The notes under the pieces were generated by a model, which was not told the DNA's origin, did no database searches, and was given only the letters and a program-made list of their open reading frames with translations. A program made the position numbers and the translations under genes. Positions 14,110-20,955 of a DNA stretch of 20,955 nt are shown here, piece after piece (position 1 is the first letter of the stretch; every line of letters begins with the position of its first letter). Origin of the DNA: JBEIFW01 sp040382215 (GTDB taxonomy: Bacteria; Actinomycetota; Acidimicrobiia; Acidimicrobiales; Ilumatobacteraceae); contig JBEIFW010000046.1 in the NCBI GenBank assembly GCA_040382215.1, positions 1 through 20,955 of the forward strand, given 5' to 3'.

Positions 14110-15009
14110 TCACCAGGGCAGGTCGCGGCCGAGGAGTTCCTCGAGGCGTCGGATCTCGTCCCGGTACCGCTCGACGAGCCCGGCGCGCGTCGCAGGGTCC
14201 ATTGCGTCGCCGCCGGCGTCGTTGTGGACCCGGGGGTCGCCAAGGACGTGGTCCGGCAACCCGAGGTCCCGATACAGCCGGCCCATCGTCGCGGTGGGGT
14301 CCGCGAACAGCTCGTCGCACACGATCACGTGCACGGCGTCGCGGCCGTAGGCCGCGAACCATCGCGCCAAGCCGTCCGCGTAGCAGCCCTGCGCGACGTA
14401 GGTGTGATGGCGGTGCGCGTGCGACACCGCGGTCGGGTCGGCGCAGAGACGTTCGTGCTCGCCCGCCGTGCGGGTCGCCTCGGCGGCGAGGGCGGCGGCG
14501 AAGTCCAAGGGTTCGTCATGGTTCGCCTGACGCTCCTTCCAGTGGGACCAGGCGCGTTCGACCGGGTTGCGCAGCGCCACCACGATTCGCGCCTCGGGAA
14601 CCGTGGCCTTGGCCCGCTCGGGTGCGAGCGGGTGGAACAGGTAGTACGGCGTCGACTCGAGCGCCGCCACCGCCCCGGTGCGGCGCCGGATGGCCGCTCG
14701 CGTGGCCACGGTCGGGAAGTGGGACCGATACCAGGCTTCACCGCGGTCGAAGCGGTCAGCGAAGTAGTACGTCCCCTTCACCTTCTCGGGGCGCGGGAAG
14801 ATCGCCAGCACGCTCGGGTGGTCGAGCAGGTAGCGGTGCAGCGAGGTCGACCCTGCCCGCTTGGCCCCGATGACGATGATGTCGGGTCCGGGGCGCCAGG
14901 GCGCGCTCAACCGACCGACGGTGCGCAGGCCGGCCTTGGCGGCGGCGCGCGCGGCGACGCCGGGCCGAGAACGCTTCACGTGCCGCTCGTAGAGATCGAT
15001 TGCGGTCAT
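14110..15009 (-). CDS. PAPS-dependent sulfotransferase
   Basis: The 299-residue protein is of the sulfotransferase fold (Sulfotransfer_1/3 type). It has the 5'-phosphosulfate-binding loop IVIGAKRAGSTSLHRYLLDHP (P-loop-like, residues 45-56) and the 3'-phosphate motif VVALRNPVERAWSHW with Arg147 and Ser155. YYFADRFDRGEAWYRSHFP and the C-terminal LYRDLGLPDHVLGDPRVHND are typical of heparan-sulfate/NodH-like bacterial carbohydrate sulfotransferases. It should move sulfate from PAPS to a hydroxyl of a sugar or lipid-linked sugar. Its ATG overlaps the stop of the Wzy-like gene by 4 bases, so it is the last gene of the polysaccharide operon. The converging cysDN pair would supply APS, the precursor of its donor. 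Confidence 0.92.
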   Translation of the reverse strand: MTAIDLYERHVKRSRPGVAARAAAKAGLRTVGRLSAPWRPGPDIIVIGAKRAGSTSLHRYLLDHPSVLAIFPRPEKVKGTYYFADRFDRGEAWYRSHFPTVATRAAIRRRTGAVAALESTPYYLFHPLAPERAKATVPEARIVVALRNPVERAWSHWKERQANHDEPLDFAAALAAEATRTAGEHERLCADPTAVSHAHRHHTYVAQGCYADGLARWFAAYGRDAVHVIVCDELFADPTATMGRLYRDLGLPDHVLGDPRVHNDAGGDAMDPATRAGLVERYRDEIRRLEELLGRDLPW

Positions 15010-16301
15010 CGGCCGGCTCCTGCGGTGCGGAGACGCTCCCGCCAGCAGATGCCGGCGGCGACCCCCACGACAGGCAGTTGGGGCAGCAGCCCGTAGAACG
15101 GCACCTGGACGAGCGCGACGAGCGCCGAGGCGAACGCGGCGACCCCGATCGGGGTGGCGAGTCGGGCGGCGCGCCGTACGACTCCGACCAACCAGCCCAC
15201 GAACAGACCGGCGGCGACGACCCCGTGCGACTGCAGGAGGTACCAGAGCATCCCCTGGGTGCCCACGAGCGGCAGGTCTTCGCTGGCGCGTCGGGGCGAA
15301 CCGAACCCGACGAGCGGAGAACCCAACGCAGACCCGAGCGCGCTCTGGTAGACGCTCGTGCGCGCCGCGTTCGAGTCGGCGGCGTTGTCGAATTTCGCCG
15401 TGATGAGCGAGCCCAGCGGGGTGGCGACGACCACGACGCCGACGGCGGCGCCGAGCAAACCGATCCCGGCCAGGGCCCGCCGGTCGCCGTCGAGGGCGAC
15501 GCGCACGGCATACACCACAGCGACCACCCCGAGCGACAGCCACAGACCGCGGTTCATCGACACCACGATCGGAACGAGTGCTGCGAGCGCGAGCGCCACG
15601 CCGAGCCGCCGCCGCTGCGGTGTCGCATCGACGATCCAGCAGTGGACGAACCAGGGGGTGAGCAACCCGAGCGCCGATCCCCAACCGTTCGCGTAGGCGA
15701 AGGGAGCGGCCGGCCGGGGCAGTGGGAACCCGAGCCAGCTCTGGACCTCGGCCAGTCGCACGACGGTGAGGTCGTGCAGGTACTCCTCGGCGACGAGCGC
15801 GTTCGGCAGCACGAGCTGGAACGGGCTCGGCGTCGACGCTCCCTGGAACACCAGTGCGCCGTAGCCGAACGCCACGAGCCACACCCAGACCGTCGCCCAC
15901 CAGCCGGCGATCCGGCGCGACGGCAGCACGGTGTCGGGCACCGTCACCATCCAGACGTAGACGGTGGCGAGCGAGGCGAACAGCGCGAAGCGGTAGCCGA
16001 ACAGTGCGAGCGACCCGATCGATCGCAGTTGCAGGCCGGACACCGCGACGAGCGCAAGGAGGGCCACGAGCAGCCCGATCCCGCGGGGTAGCACGACGGG
16101 CCGGTTGGCCACGAGCCAGGAGCCGAGCACCAGCACCGGCAGGCACCACAGCATCGCCAGCACGCCCAGCAGGTACCAGATCGGCAGCAGCGTGCACAGT
16201 GCGGCCATCGCCGTGGACCCGGCCGGGAACCCCGTGGTCCACCCTGGGCGGGCACGCAGCGCAGTGGGGGACGGCGATCGTCCGACGACGAACGACGACA
16301 C
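15006..16301 (-). CDS. Polytopic membrane protein, Wzy polymerase / O-antigen-ligase-like
   Basis: The 431-residue integral membrane protein has about ten to twelve hydrophobic segments, beginning with TAMAALCTLLPIWYLLGVLA and ending with IGVAAFASALVALVQVPFYGLLPQLPVVGVAAG. A long polar loop sits at about residues 155-215. It is followed by a SMNRGLWLSLGV segment and RTSVYQSALGSALGSPLVGFGS, the arrangement seen in the O-antigen ligase/Wzy superfamily, where an Arg in this loop contacts the lipid-pyrophosphate. Such proteins polymerise or ligate lipid-linked repeat units on the outer face of the membrane. The start is GTG 16301, 3 bases after the preceding stop; an ATG near residue 32 is an alternative. 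Its place between glycosyltransferases and a sulfotransferase supports polymerase rather than ligase, but sequence alone cannot separate them. Confidence 0.85.
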   Translation of the reverse strand: MSSFVVGRSPSPTALRARPGWTTGFPAGSTAMAALCTLLPIWYLLGVLAMLWCLPVLVLGSWLVANRPVVLPRGIGLLVALLALVAVSGLQLRSIGSLALFGYRFALFASLATVYVWMVTVPDTVLPSRRIAGWWATVWVWLVAFGYGALVFQGASTPSPFQLVLPNALVAEEYLHDLTVVRLAEVQSWLGFPLPRPAAPFAYANGWGSALGLLTPWFVHCWIVDATPQRRRLGVALALAALVPIVVSMNRGLWLSLGVVAVVYAVRVALDGDRRALAGIGLLGAAVGVVVVATPLGSLITAKFDNAADSNAARTSVYQSALGSALGSPLVGFGSPRRASEDLPLVGTQGMLWYLLQSHGVVAAGLFVGWLVGVVRRAARLATPIGVAAFASALVALVQVPFYGLLPQLPVVGVAAGICWRERLRTAGAGR

Positions 16302-16304
16302 GGC

Positions 16305-16886
16305 TCAGCGATCCGGGTGGGTGGTGGGCGGGGTGGCGGGAGATCGGCTGCTTCGAACGCTCGTGTCGAGGCCCAGGAGACCGTCGATCAGCTGCGGGAT
16401 TGCCCGCAGCCCCGGCGGGGTCTCCTCGTCGGCCACCCGGACGCGGAATTGGCCGGGGTCGGCGACGGCGGCGTCGAGCCAGGAGGCGAGCATTTCGGCG
16501 TCATCGGCGGCGCGGGCCTTGCCGAGCGCGACGAGCCGCTTGCAGAACGCCCGTTGGTGGTCGTCGATCGCTTCACGGCGGTCGGCCCGGCGGGCCACCA
16601 CGACCGGGAGCCGCCCGGCGGCCCGGGCGTCCATGACCGTCCCGGGACCTCCGCCGCAGACGACCAGCGCCGCCCGGGCGAAGGCGACCTGCATCTCGTC
16701 GATGGTGAGCATCGGGTGGTTCAGACCGTACGACGACGGCCGGGAGCACCCGTGCTGGACGAGCAGCGGTCGCTCCGGGTTGTTGGCCGCCCACGCGTCG
16801 ACCCAGTCGATGAGGCGATCGAAGCGGTGGTGGTCGGTCCCCACGGTGACGAACACGAGGCCGGGCGAACGGGGAGGCAGAGGCAT
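16305..16886 (-). CDS. Alg13/EpsF-like glycosyltransferase donor-binding half
   Basis: The 193-residue protein corresponds to the C-terminal domain of GT28 enzymes. It starts GLVFVTVGTDHHRFDRLIDWVD, has YGLNHPMLTIDEMQVAFARAALVVC, and then GGGPGTVMDARAAGRLPVVVARR, the nucleotide-sugar-binding Gly-rich loop, followed by DDHQRAFCKRLVALGKA. In eukaryotic Alg13 and bacterial PssE/EpsF-type proteins this half carries the UDP-sugar site and needs an Alg14-like partner. That partner is encoded immediately upstream (8-base gap). A UDP-sugar donor (GlcNAc, glucose or glucuronate) is expected but not determined. The start is ATG 16886. The tail after residue 170 is a non-conserved Ser/Thr/Pro stretch. 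Confidence 0.88.
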   Translation of the reverse strand: MPLPPRSPGLVFVTVGTDHHRFDRLIDWVDAWAANNPERPLLVQHGCSRPSSYGLNHPMLTIDEMQVAFARAALVVCGGGPGTVMDARAAGRLPVVVARRADRREAIDDHQRAFCKRLVALGKARAADDAEMLASWLDAAVADPGQFRVRVADEETPPGLRAIPQLIDGLLGLDTSVRSSRSPATPPTTHPDR

Positions 16887-16894
16887 CGGGGCGC

Positions 16895-17359
16895 TCAGTA
16901 GACCGGTCCGGCGACGACGGCGCGTGGGTAGAACTGGCGCTGCTCCTCCCACTGGACCAGGAACAGGTCGACGACGCGGTGGCACAGGCGCCCGCTGAGC
17001 GTGGGCGAGTCGATGCGGTCGTAGACCTCCAGGAAGACCGTGCGGATCCCGAGCAACCGGGCGAGGAACACGAAGGGCACGCCGATGCCGGCCCCGGCGG
17101 TGACGACGAGGTCCGGCCGTTCGTGGCGCAGCATCCGCCACGCCAGGCCGAGGTTCCGCAGAGCGTTCGGGAGGTTGCGGGTGGTGGGCGAATAGCCGAA
17201 CACGACGCGGTCGTCGACGAGGCGGCTGCGGACGTCGGCGGTGTCGAACGACACCCAGGTCGCGTCGAAACCACGCCAGTACCCCTGCAGGCGCAGGAGT
17301 TGCGCAAGGTGGCCGCCGGCGGAACTCACCAGCATCACTCGGGGGCGGGTGTCGGTCAT
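16895..17359 (-). CDS. Alg14/PssD-like glycosyltransferase acceptor/membrane half
   Basis: The 154-residue partner of the Alg13-like protein. The N-terminus RVMLVSSAGGHLAQLLRLQGYW is the hallmark of the Alg14/PssD family (GGH motif at the putative acceptor site). It continues with LAWRMLRHERPDLVVTAGAGIGVPFVFLARLLGIRTVFLEVYDRIDSPTLSGRL and ends QWEEQRQFYPRAVVAGPVY, also typical. In known systems this subunit tethers the complex to the membrane and binds the lipid-linked acceptor. The start ATG overlaps the stop of the upstream Wzz-like gene by 4 bases, and the Alg13-like gene follows after 8 bases, so stoichiometric production of the two halves is likely. Confidence 0.9.
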   Translation of the reverse strand: MTDTRPRVMLVSSAGGHLAQLLRLQGYWRGFDATWVSFDTADVRSRLVDDRVVFGYSPTTRNLPNALRNLGLAWRMLRHERPDLVVTAGAGIGVPFVFLARLLGIRTVFLEVYDRIDSPTLSGRLCHRVVDLFLVQWEEQRQFYPRAVVAGPVY

Positions 17360-18813
17360 GCCGCCTCCCGCAGCCCGACGGTGACGGCAGCGAGGCGGTC
17401 GGCGCCGAGAGCGTGGAGCTCGTCGATGGCGCTGCGCACGGCCGCTTCGGTGGTGTCGCCGGCGTCGACGGCGAGCACGACCCGGTCGACGAGGGGGACG
17501 AGCTCGGCGACGTCCGGAAACTCGAACGACGGCGCAAGCACCACGACGAGGTCGGCGAGCGCGTGCAATTCGGGCAGCAGTGGGCCCAGGCCCGACCACC
17601 GCACGAGGTGGGCGACGCGCGGGTCGCCGACGGGCGGGCCGGGCAGGACGGCGACGTTGCGCCGGTCGCGCAGCGCGATCAGTGCGACCTGCACGGGCAC
17701 GACGCGGCGAATCACCCCGATTGCAGCGGCCGTATCGACCACGCCGAGGATCTCACTGGCGGCGGTGGTCCGGCAGTCCGCCCAGACGAGGATCACCCGC
17801 CGACCGCCGGCGCCGAGGGCGGTGACGAGGTCGACGGCGACGTGCGGCGCGAGGCGAGACCCGGCGGGCGCGGTCACGAGCACCGTGCGCTGGCCGTCGG
17901 GCCCGAGGAGGTGGGCGGCGAGCCGGCGCACGCCATCGGCGCCGGCGGGATCGCGCAGGCGGGCCTCCGGGAGGTTGACGAGGTAGCTGCCCGGCCCGAG
18001 GAGGTTCGCCAGCGCGTTCGTCGACCGGATCCGGCCGCGGGCACGGTCGCGTGCGACCAGGATGCCGATCGTTGCGATCACACCGATCACGCCGCCCGCA
18101 AGGGCGGTCAACGCAAGCGGCACGCGTCCGGTGGCGACGGGCGCACCGGTGGCTACCAAGGCCCCCGGGTTCGGGTCGGTCAGCTTCAGTTCGAGCTGGC
18201 GGCTCGACAGGTCGTCGAGCTGACGCTTGAGGTTGTCGCGCTCCTGCTCGGCCACGATCCGCTCGGTGCCTGCTGCCGCAGCCACTTTCGCCGCCACCGC
18301 CGCCGAGGCGTCGCCGGCCCGTTGCGCCTCCTCCTCGATCGTGGCGAGCGCCTTGTCACGGCGCTGCTCGACGGTCGAGCGGCGCTCGTCGAGGTAGGCC
18401 GTGGCAAGGGCGTCGACGCGCCGTTGTGCCGCTGCTGCATCGGTGGCGTCGTAGTCGAAGCGCAACACCGTCGAGCGGTCCGTCGCCGACACCGTCAGGA
18501 AGGCGAGCAGGTCCTCTGGTGGCCGGGTCTCCCCGAGCGCAGTCGCAGCGCGCCGGGCGACGGCGAGCGAGCGCGCGACCTGGCGTTCGGTCTCGATGTT
18601 CACGCTCGACCCGCTCGAGCCGGGGCTCAACGGGTCGGGCGGGAGCGGTGTGACGACCACCAGAGTCGAGGCTCTGACGGCGCTGCGCTGGTTGACCCCG
18701 ACGAACGCCCCGCCGATCACGCCGACGACGGCGGCGAGGGCGAGCAGCCGGGCGTGCCGCTGGGCGAGCACGACCCAGCCACCTGCGAGCGCGACCGAGG
18801 GCGGGAGGTTCAC
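17356..18813 (-). CDS. Wzz/polysaccharide co-polymerase with degenerate BY-kinase domain
   Basis: The 485-residue protein starts at GTG 18813. An N-terminal membrane segment (HARLLALAAVVGVIGGAFVGV) is followed by an extracytoplasmic Wzz-like region containing a predicted coiled coil (about 125-205, AYLDERRSTVEQRRDKALATIEEEA and EQERDNLKRQLDDLSSRQLELKL). A second membrane segment (ALTALAGGVIGVIATIGILVA) precedes a cytoplasmic domain in the position of a bacterial tyrosine kinase. There, strand-loop TAPAGSRL (314-321) stands where Walker A should be and has no Gly-Lys-Thr/Ser. VWADCR (Asp346) is a weak Walker A'. LVVVLAPSF replaces the Asp of Walker B. The C-terminus (TVGLREAA) has no tyrosine cluster. 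It is therefore probably a structural chain-length regulator without kinase activity. First gene of the minus-strand operon. A TTG 19 codons earlier is an unlikely start. Confidence 0.85.
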   Translation of the reverse strand: MNLPPSVALAGGWVVLAQRHARLLALAAVVGVIGGAFVGVNQRSAVRASTLVVVTPLPPDPLSPGSSGSSVNIETERQVARSLAVARRAATALGETRPPEDLLAFLTVSATDRSTVLRFDYDATDAAAAQRRVDALATAYLDERRSTVEQRRDKALATIEEEAQRAGDASAAVAAKVAAAAGTERIVAEQERDNLKRQLDDLSSRQLELKLTDPNPGALVATGAPVATGRVPLALTALAGGVIGVIATIGILVARDRARGRIRSTNALANLLGPGSYLVNLPEARLRDPAGADGVRRLAAHLLGPDGQRTVLVTAPAGSRLAPHVAVDLVTALGAGGRRVILVWADCRTTAASEILGVVDTAAAIGVIRRVVPVQVALIALRDRRNVAVLPGPPVGDPRVAHLVRWSGLGPLLPELHALADLVVVLAPSFEFPDVAELVPLVDRVVLAVDAGDTTEAAVRSAIDELHALGADRLAAVTVGLREAA

Positions 18814-18923
18814 GCTACGAGAATCGCTGAACCACGCCGCGATGCCAGGCTGTGGGCAGTTCTTGTCCAAGTCTTGCGGACGGCCAGCGCTCGCCGTGAC
18901 GGCCCGTCCACAGGATGTGTCCG
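18814..18923. promoter_or_regulatory. Divergent promoter region between the Wzz-like and GT2 genes
   Basis: This 110-base gap separates two divergent genes. On the minus strand CTGGCA (18848-18843), a 17-base spacer and GATTCT (18825-18820) lie 6 bases before the GTG of the Wzz-like gene, a reasonable leaderless promoter although GATTCT lacks the first T of TANNNT. For the plus-strand gene only an AGGA at 18912-18915, 8 bases before ATG 18924, is visible as a ribosome-binding site; I see no clear plus-strand -10. Confidence 0.35.
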
Positions 18924-19871
18924 ATGGCTACCGCTGGTCGGATCCCGGAACCGCACGAGTCTTCTCGACCGCCGGCGCTCAGTGTCGTCGTGGCGACGCG
19001 GGACCGACCGGTGCTGGTGCGCGAGGCGCTGGCGGCGATCGTTGCGCAGGACCTCGACGCGGTGGTGGAGACCGTCGTCGTGTTCGACCAGTGCGACCCC
19101 GATCCGACGCTGGCCTCCCACGACTGGCGCCGGCCGGTGCGGGTCCTGGCCAACGAGCGGACCCCGGGCCTGGCGGGGGCCCGCAACACCGGCATCCTGG
19201 CGGCCCGCGCCCCCTGGGTGGCCTTCTGCGACGACGACGACACCTGGCTGGCAGGCAAGGCCGCCCGGCAGCTCGCGCACGCCGGTTCCCGTCCGGGTGC
19301 GGAGCTGTTCGTGACCGGCGTCGTGGTCGATGACGGTCGCCGCCGGACGGTTCGGCTTCCGGCGCCCGCCATCACCCACGACGACCTGCTGCGATCCCGG
19401 GTGGCGGAGGCTCATCCGTCGTCGTTCCTGGTGCGTCGCGACGCCCTGCTCGGTGGACTGGGTCTCGTGGACGAGTCGCTGCCGTCGAGCTACGCCGAGG
19501 ACTACGACCTGCTGCTGCGGGCGGCCCGCCGGACCGACGTCGCCGGTCTCGCCGAGCCGCTGGTCGAGGTGCGCTGGCATGCGCAGTCGTTCTTCGCGGC
19601 CAAGTGGCGCACGATCGACGATGCGCTCGGCCACCTTCTCGACGCACACCCCGAGTTCGCCTCCTGCCCCCGAGGCAAAGCCCGTATCGTCGGCCAGCGA
19701 GCCTTCGCCCGAGCGGCAGGAGGCCGGCGCCGGGCCGGTGTGCGACTTGCGCTCGACGCCGGCCGGCTCCACTGGCGTGAGCCCCGGGTGCCGCTCACCG
19801 TTGTCGTGGCGGCGGGTCTGTCCCCCGATTGGCTTCTGCGTCGCCTCCACGAGCGCGGTCGGGGCATCTGA
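18924..19871 (+). CDS. Glycosyltransferase family 2 protein
   Basis: The 315-residue GT-A enzyme transfers a sugar from a nucleotide donor with inversion, at the cytoplasmic side of the membrane. The N-terminal nucleotide-binding region is ALSVVVATRDRPVLVREALAAIVAQ. The GLAGARNTGILAARAPWVAFCDDDDTW segment contains the metal-binding acidic run Asp103-Asp106 (DXD). HPSSFLVRRDALL and the ED motif in YAEDYDLLLRAA provide the probable catalytic base. No membrane segment is evident. ATG 18924 is preferred for the AGGA 8 bases upstream; ATG 18915 is in frame and gives three more residues. It diverges from the sulfated-polysaccharide operon and probably acts in the same polymer, but this is inference. 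Confidence 0.9.
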   Translation: MATAGRIPEPHESSRPPALSVVVATRDRPVLVREALAAIVAQDLDAVVETVVVFDQCDPDPTLASHDWRRPVRVLANERTPGLAGARNTGILAARAPWVAFCDDDDTWLAGKAARQLAHAGSRPGAELFVTGVVVDDGRRRTVRLPAPAITHDDLLRSRVAEAHPSSFLVRRDALLGGLGLVDESLPSSYAEDYDLLLRAARRTDVAGLAEPLVEVRWHAQSFFAAKWRTIDDALGHLLDAHPEFASCPRGKARIVGQRAFARAAGGRRRAGVRLALDAGRLHWREPRVPLTVVVAAGLSPDWLLRRLHERGRGI

Positions 19872-19907
19872 TCCGTGCCGTCGGTCGCCGGTGCAACGCG
19901 GGCCCGT

Positions 19908-20955
19908 TCAGGCCGCGCAGCGTTCGCCTTGGGCGACATCGTCTGCGATCGCGGCGTGGTCAGGGTCGGGTTCGAGTCCCCGGGTGCGGGCCGTCTCGAC
20001 CCGCACGGCCAACGCGAGTCGGTGCACGACCGTGAGCAGGCGGCGATCGTCGCGTGTCCGGGTCAGGCCACCGGCGATGTCGGCGGCCGCATCGAGCGCC
20101 TGGGGGAGCGGTCGCCGGCGCTCGACCCGGACGCGTTGGAAGGCATGGTGGACGAGGTCCAGCCCGACCGGTGCCCCGGGCTCGGCGTACTCCCAGTCGA
20201 AGGCCCACAGCGTCGGGCCGTCGACGCCGAGGTTCCACGGCACCCAGTCGCCGTGCCACCAGCCGGTGCGCACGGTGCGCCGATCGAACGACGACAGCAG
20301 GTCCCTCAGGCGCCGGGTACCCGAGCCGGTGACCGGCGCGGTCTGAAGCCGCTGGGCCAAGGGGCTCGAGGCCCACGGGTCGGTCCGGGCGTCTGCTGCC
20401 GCGAGCGCGCCGAGCGCAAGCGCACCCGGCAGGCAACGGGCGGGTGGGCGACGGACCCCGACAGGGAGCGGGGCGGTGACGCACACGGTTCGTTCTCCGA
20501 GCGGGCCGCCGTGGATCAGGGCGGGCAGGTGCAGCGCGCCGTTCCCGAGGTTCGAGCCGAGCCGGCTGAGCGCGGTCACCTCCGTGCGCACGAGGCCGTC
20601 GGTGACGGCGTTGCGACCGACCTTGGCATAGGCGAGCGGGCGACCGTCGAGGTCGAACACCTGCAGGGTGGGTTTGGTCGTCACCTGGTCGGCCCGAACG
20701 CCGGCGAGCCACAGCACCGCCGGTCGCCCGAGCAGGGCGGCGAGCTCGTCGCCGAGGCGGCGACTCGTGGACCCGTCGTTGCTCGACGGAGCTACGGCGA
20801 CGGGCTCGCCGGCCTGACCGGCGAGCACGAGACCTGCGACGGCGAGCCGTCCGGCCCGCACCCGGGGGTCGCGCAGCGCGCCGTAGGCGGCGATGGCTGC
20901 GGCGAGCCCGCGGCGGGGTGGGGCATCGGGCGCCTCGGGGCCGGCCACGCCGGCG
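19908..20955 (-). CDS. APH/choline-kinase-fold phosphotransferase-like protein, 5' end uncertain
   Basis: The frame is open to the right edge of the window. A GTG at 20948 could be the start, but only 7 bases remain to judge it. The visible protein (about 346 residues) has a kinase-like N-lobe: LQVFDLDGRPLAYAKVGRN with a candidate ATP-binding Lys, then VRTEVTALSRLGSN with a candidate alpha-C Glu. The catalytic loop is WWHGDWVPWNLG (the HGDxxxxN Brenner motif of aminoglycoside and choline kinases), and FDWEYAEPGAPVGLDLVHHAF carries the metal-binding Asp. It is therefore likely an ATP-dependent small-molecule or sugar kinase; antibiotic resistance is not implied. It converges on the GT2 gene with 36 bases between stops and may belong to the polysaccharide locus. 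The substrate is unknown. Confidence 0.75.
   Translation of the reverse strand, partial: AGVAGPEAPDAPPRRGLAAAIAAYGALRDPRVRAGRLAVAGLVLAGQAGEPVAVAPSSNDGSTSRRLGDELAALLGRPAVLWLAGVRADQVTTKPTLQVFDLDGRPLAYAKVGRNAVTDGLVRTEVTALSRLGSNLGNGALHLPALIHGGPLGERTVCVTAPLPVGVRRPPARCLPGALALGALAAADARTDPWASSPLAQRLQTAPVTGSGTRRLRDLLSSFDRRTVRTGWWHGDWVPWNLGVDGPTLWAFDWEYAEPGAPVGLDLVHHAFQRVRVERRRPLPQALDAAADIAGGLTRTRDDRRLLTVVHRLALAVRVETARTRGLEPDPDHAAIADDVAQGERCAA

Noticed and set aside
15010..16242. Upstream continuation of the sulfotransferase frame through the Wzy-like gene
   Set aside because: Arg/Ala-rich out-of-frame reading of the membrane protein gene; the sulfotransferase starts naturally at the ATGA overlap at 15009.
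18814..18870. Nineteen-codon N-terminal extension of the Wzz-like protein from a TTG
   Set aside because: TTG is rare, no ribosome-binding site precedes it, and the extension covers the best promoter candidate; GTG 18813 starts directly before the first membrane helix.
19872..19907. Possible terminator between the convergent GT2 and kinase-like genes
   Set aside because: The 36 bases contain no stem of useful length followed by a T-run on either strand.
1..20955. Search for tRNA/rRNA genes, CRISPR arrays, IS ends, phage att sites or a toxin-antitoxin pair
   Set aside because: No cloverleaf-like segment, spaced repeat array, terminal inverted repeat with transposase, or small paired ORFs were seen; coding density is nearly complete with consistent codon bias.

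Overview
The DNA is very GC-rich (I estimate around 70%) and strongly codon-biased. It looks like an actinomycete-type chromosome, most plausibly an Acidimicrobiia-like member of Actinomycetota. Supporting traits are many GTG starts, a likely F420-type luciferase-like oxidoreductase, an LCP cell-wall ligase and TANNNT-type promoters placed directly before start codons. This taxonomic assignment is inference. The window is densely coding, with 21 complete or nearly complete genes and 2 truncated by the window edges in all (the LCP gene at the left edge, the kinase-like gene at the right). I saw no tRNA, rRNA, IS element, CRISPR array or convincing Rho-independent terminator.

Left part, + strand (2-6761): an LCP-family glycopolymer-to-cell-wall transferase (5' end missing), then rmlA (long StrD-type), rmlC, rmlB, rmlD and two GT4 glycosyltransferases. 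Together they would make dTDP-L-rhamnose, transfer sugars, and attach the finished polymer to the wall.

Middle, + strand (6771-10377): four tightly packed genes unrelated to polysaccharide. They encode an acyl-CoA-dehydrogenase-fold flavoprotein resembling group D monooxygenases, an LLM-class (F420/FMN) oxidoreductase, a crotonase-fold enzyme and a nitroreductase-family flavoprotein. The crotonase lacks both glutamates of enoyl-CoA hydratase. Instead it carries the His/His/Asp/Glu set I associate with 6-oxocamphor hydrolase, all at a constant offset of 12 residues. This cassette may be an uncharacterised catabolic route for a cyclic ketone or diketone, and I consider it the most interesting part of the window.

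Then come two minus-strand genes: a Thr/Pro-rich secreted protein or lipoprotein (11825-11076) and a HAD hydrolase (11043-10384). Divergent from them is cysDN (11948-14100), encoding ATP sulfurylase.

Right part (14110-18813, minus strand): a five-gene polysaccharide operon, in transcription order Wzz/BY-kinase-like protein with all nucleotide-binding motifs lost, Alg14-like and Alg13-like glycosyltransferase halves, a Wzy/O-antigen-ligase-like membrane protein, and a PAPS-type sulfotransferase. With cysDN converging on the sulfotransferase, the simplest reading is a sulfated extracellular polysaccharide. A divergent GT2 glycosyltransferase (18924-19871) and an APH-fold kinase-like gene (19908 to the window edge) close the window. 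A phosphoglycosyltransferase, a flippase and an APS kinase are not present here and would have to be encoded elsewhere.
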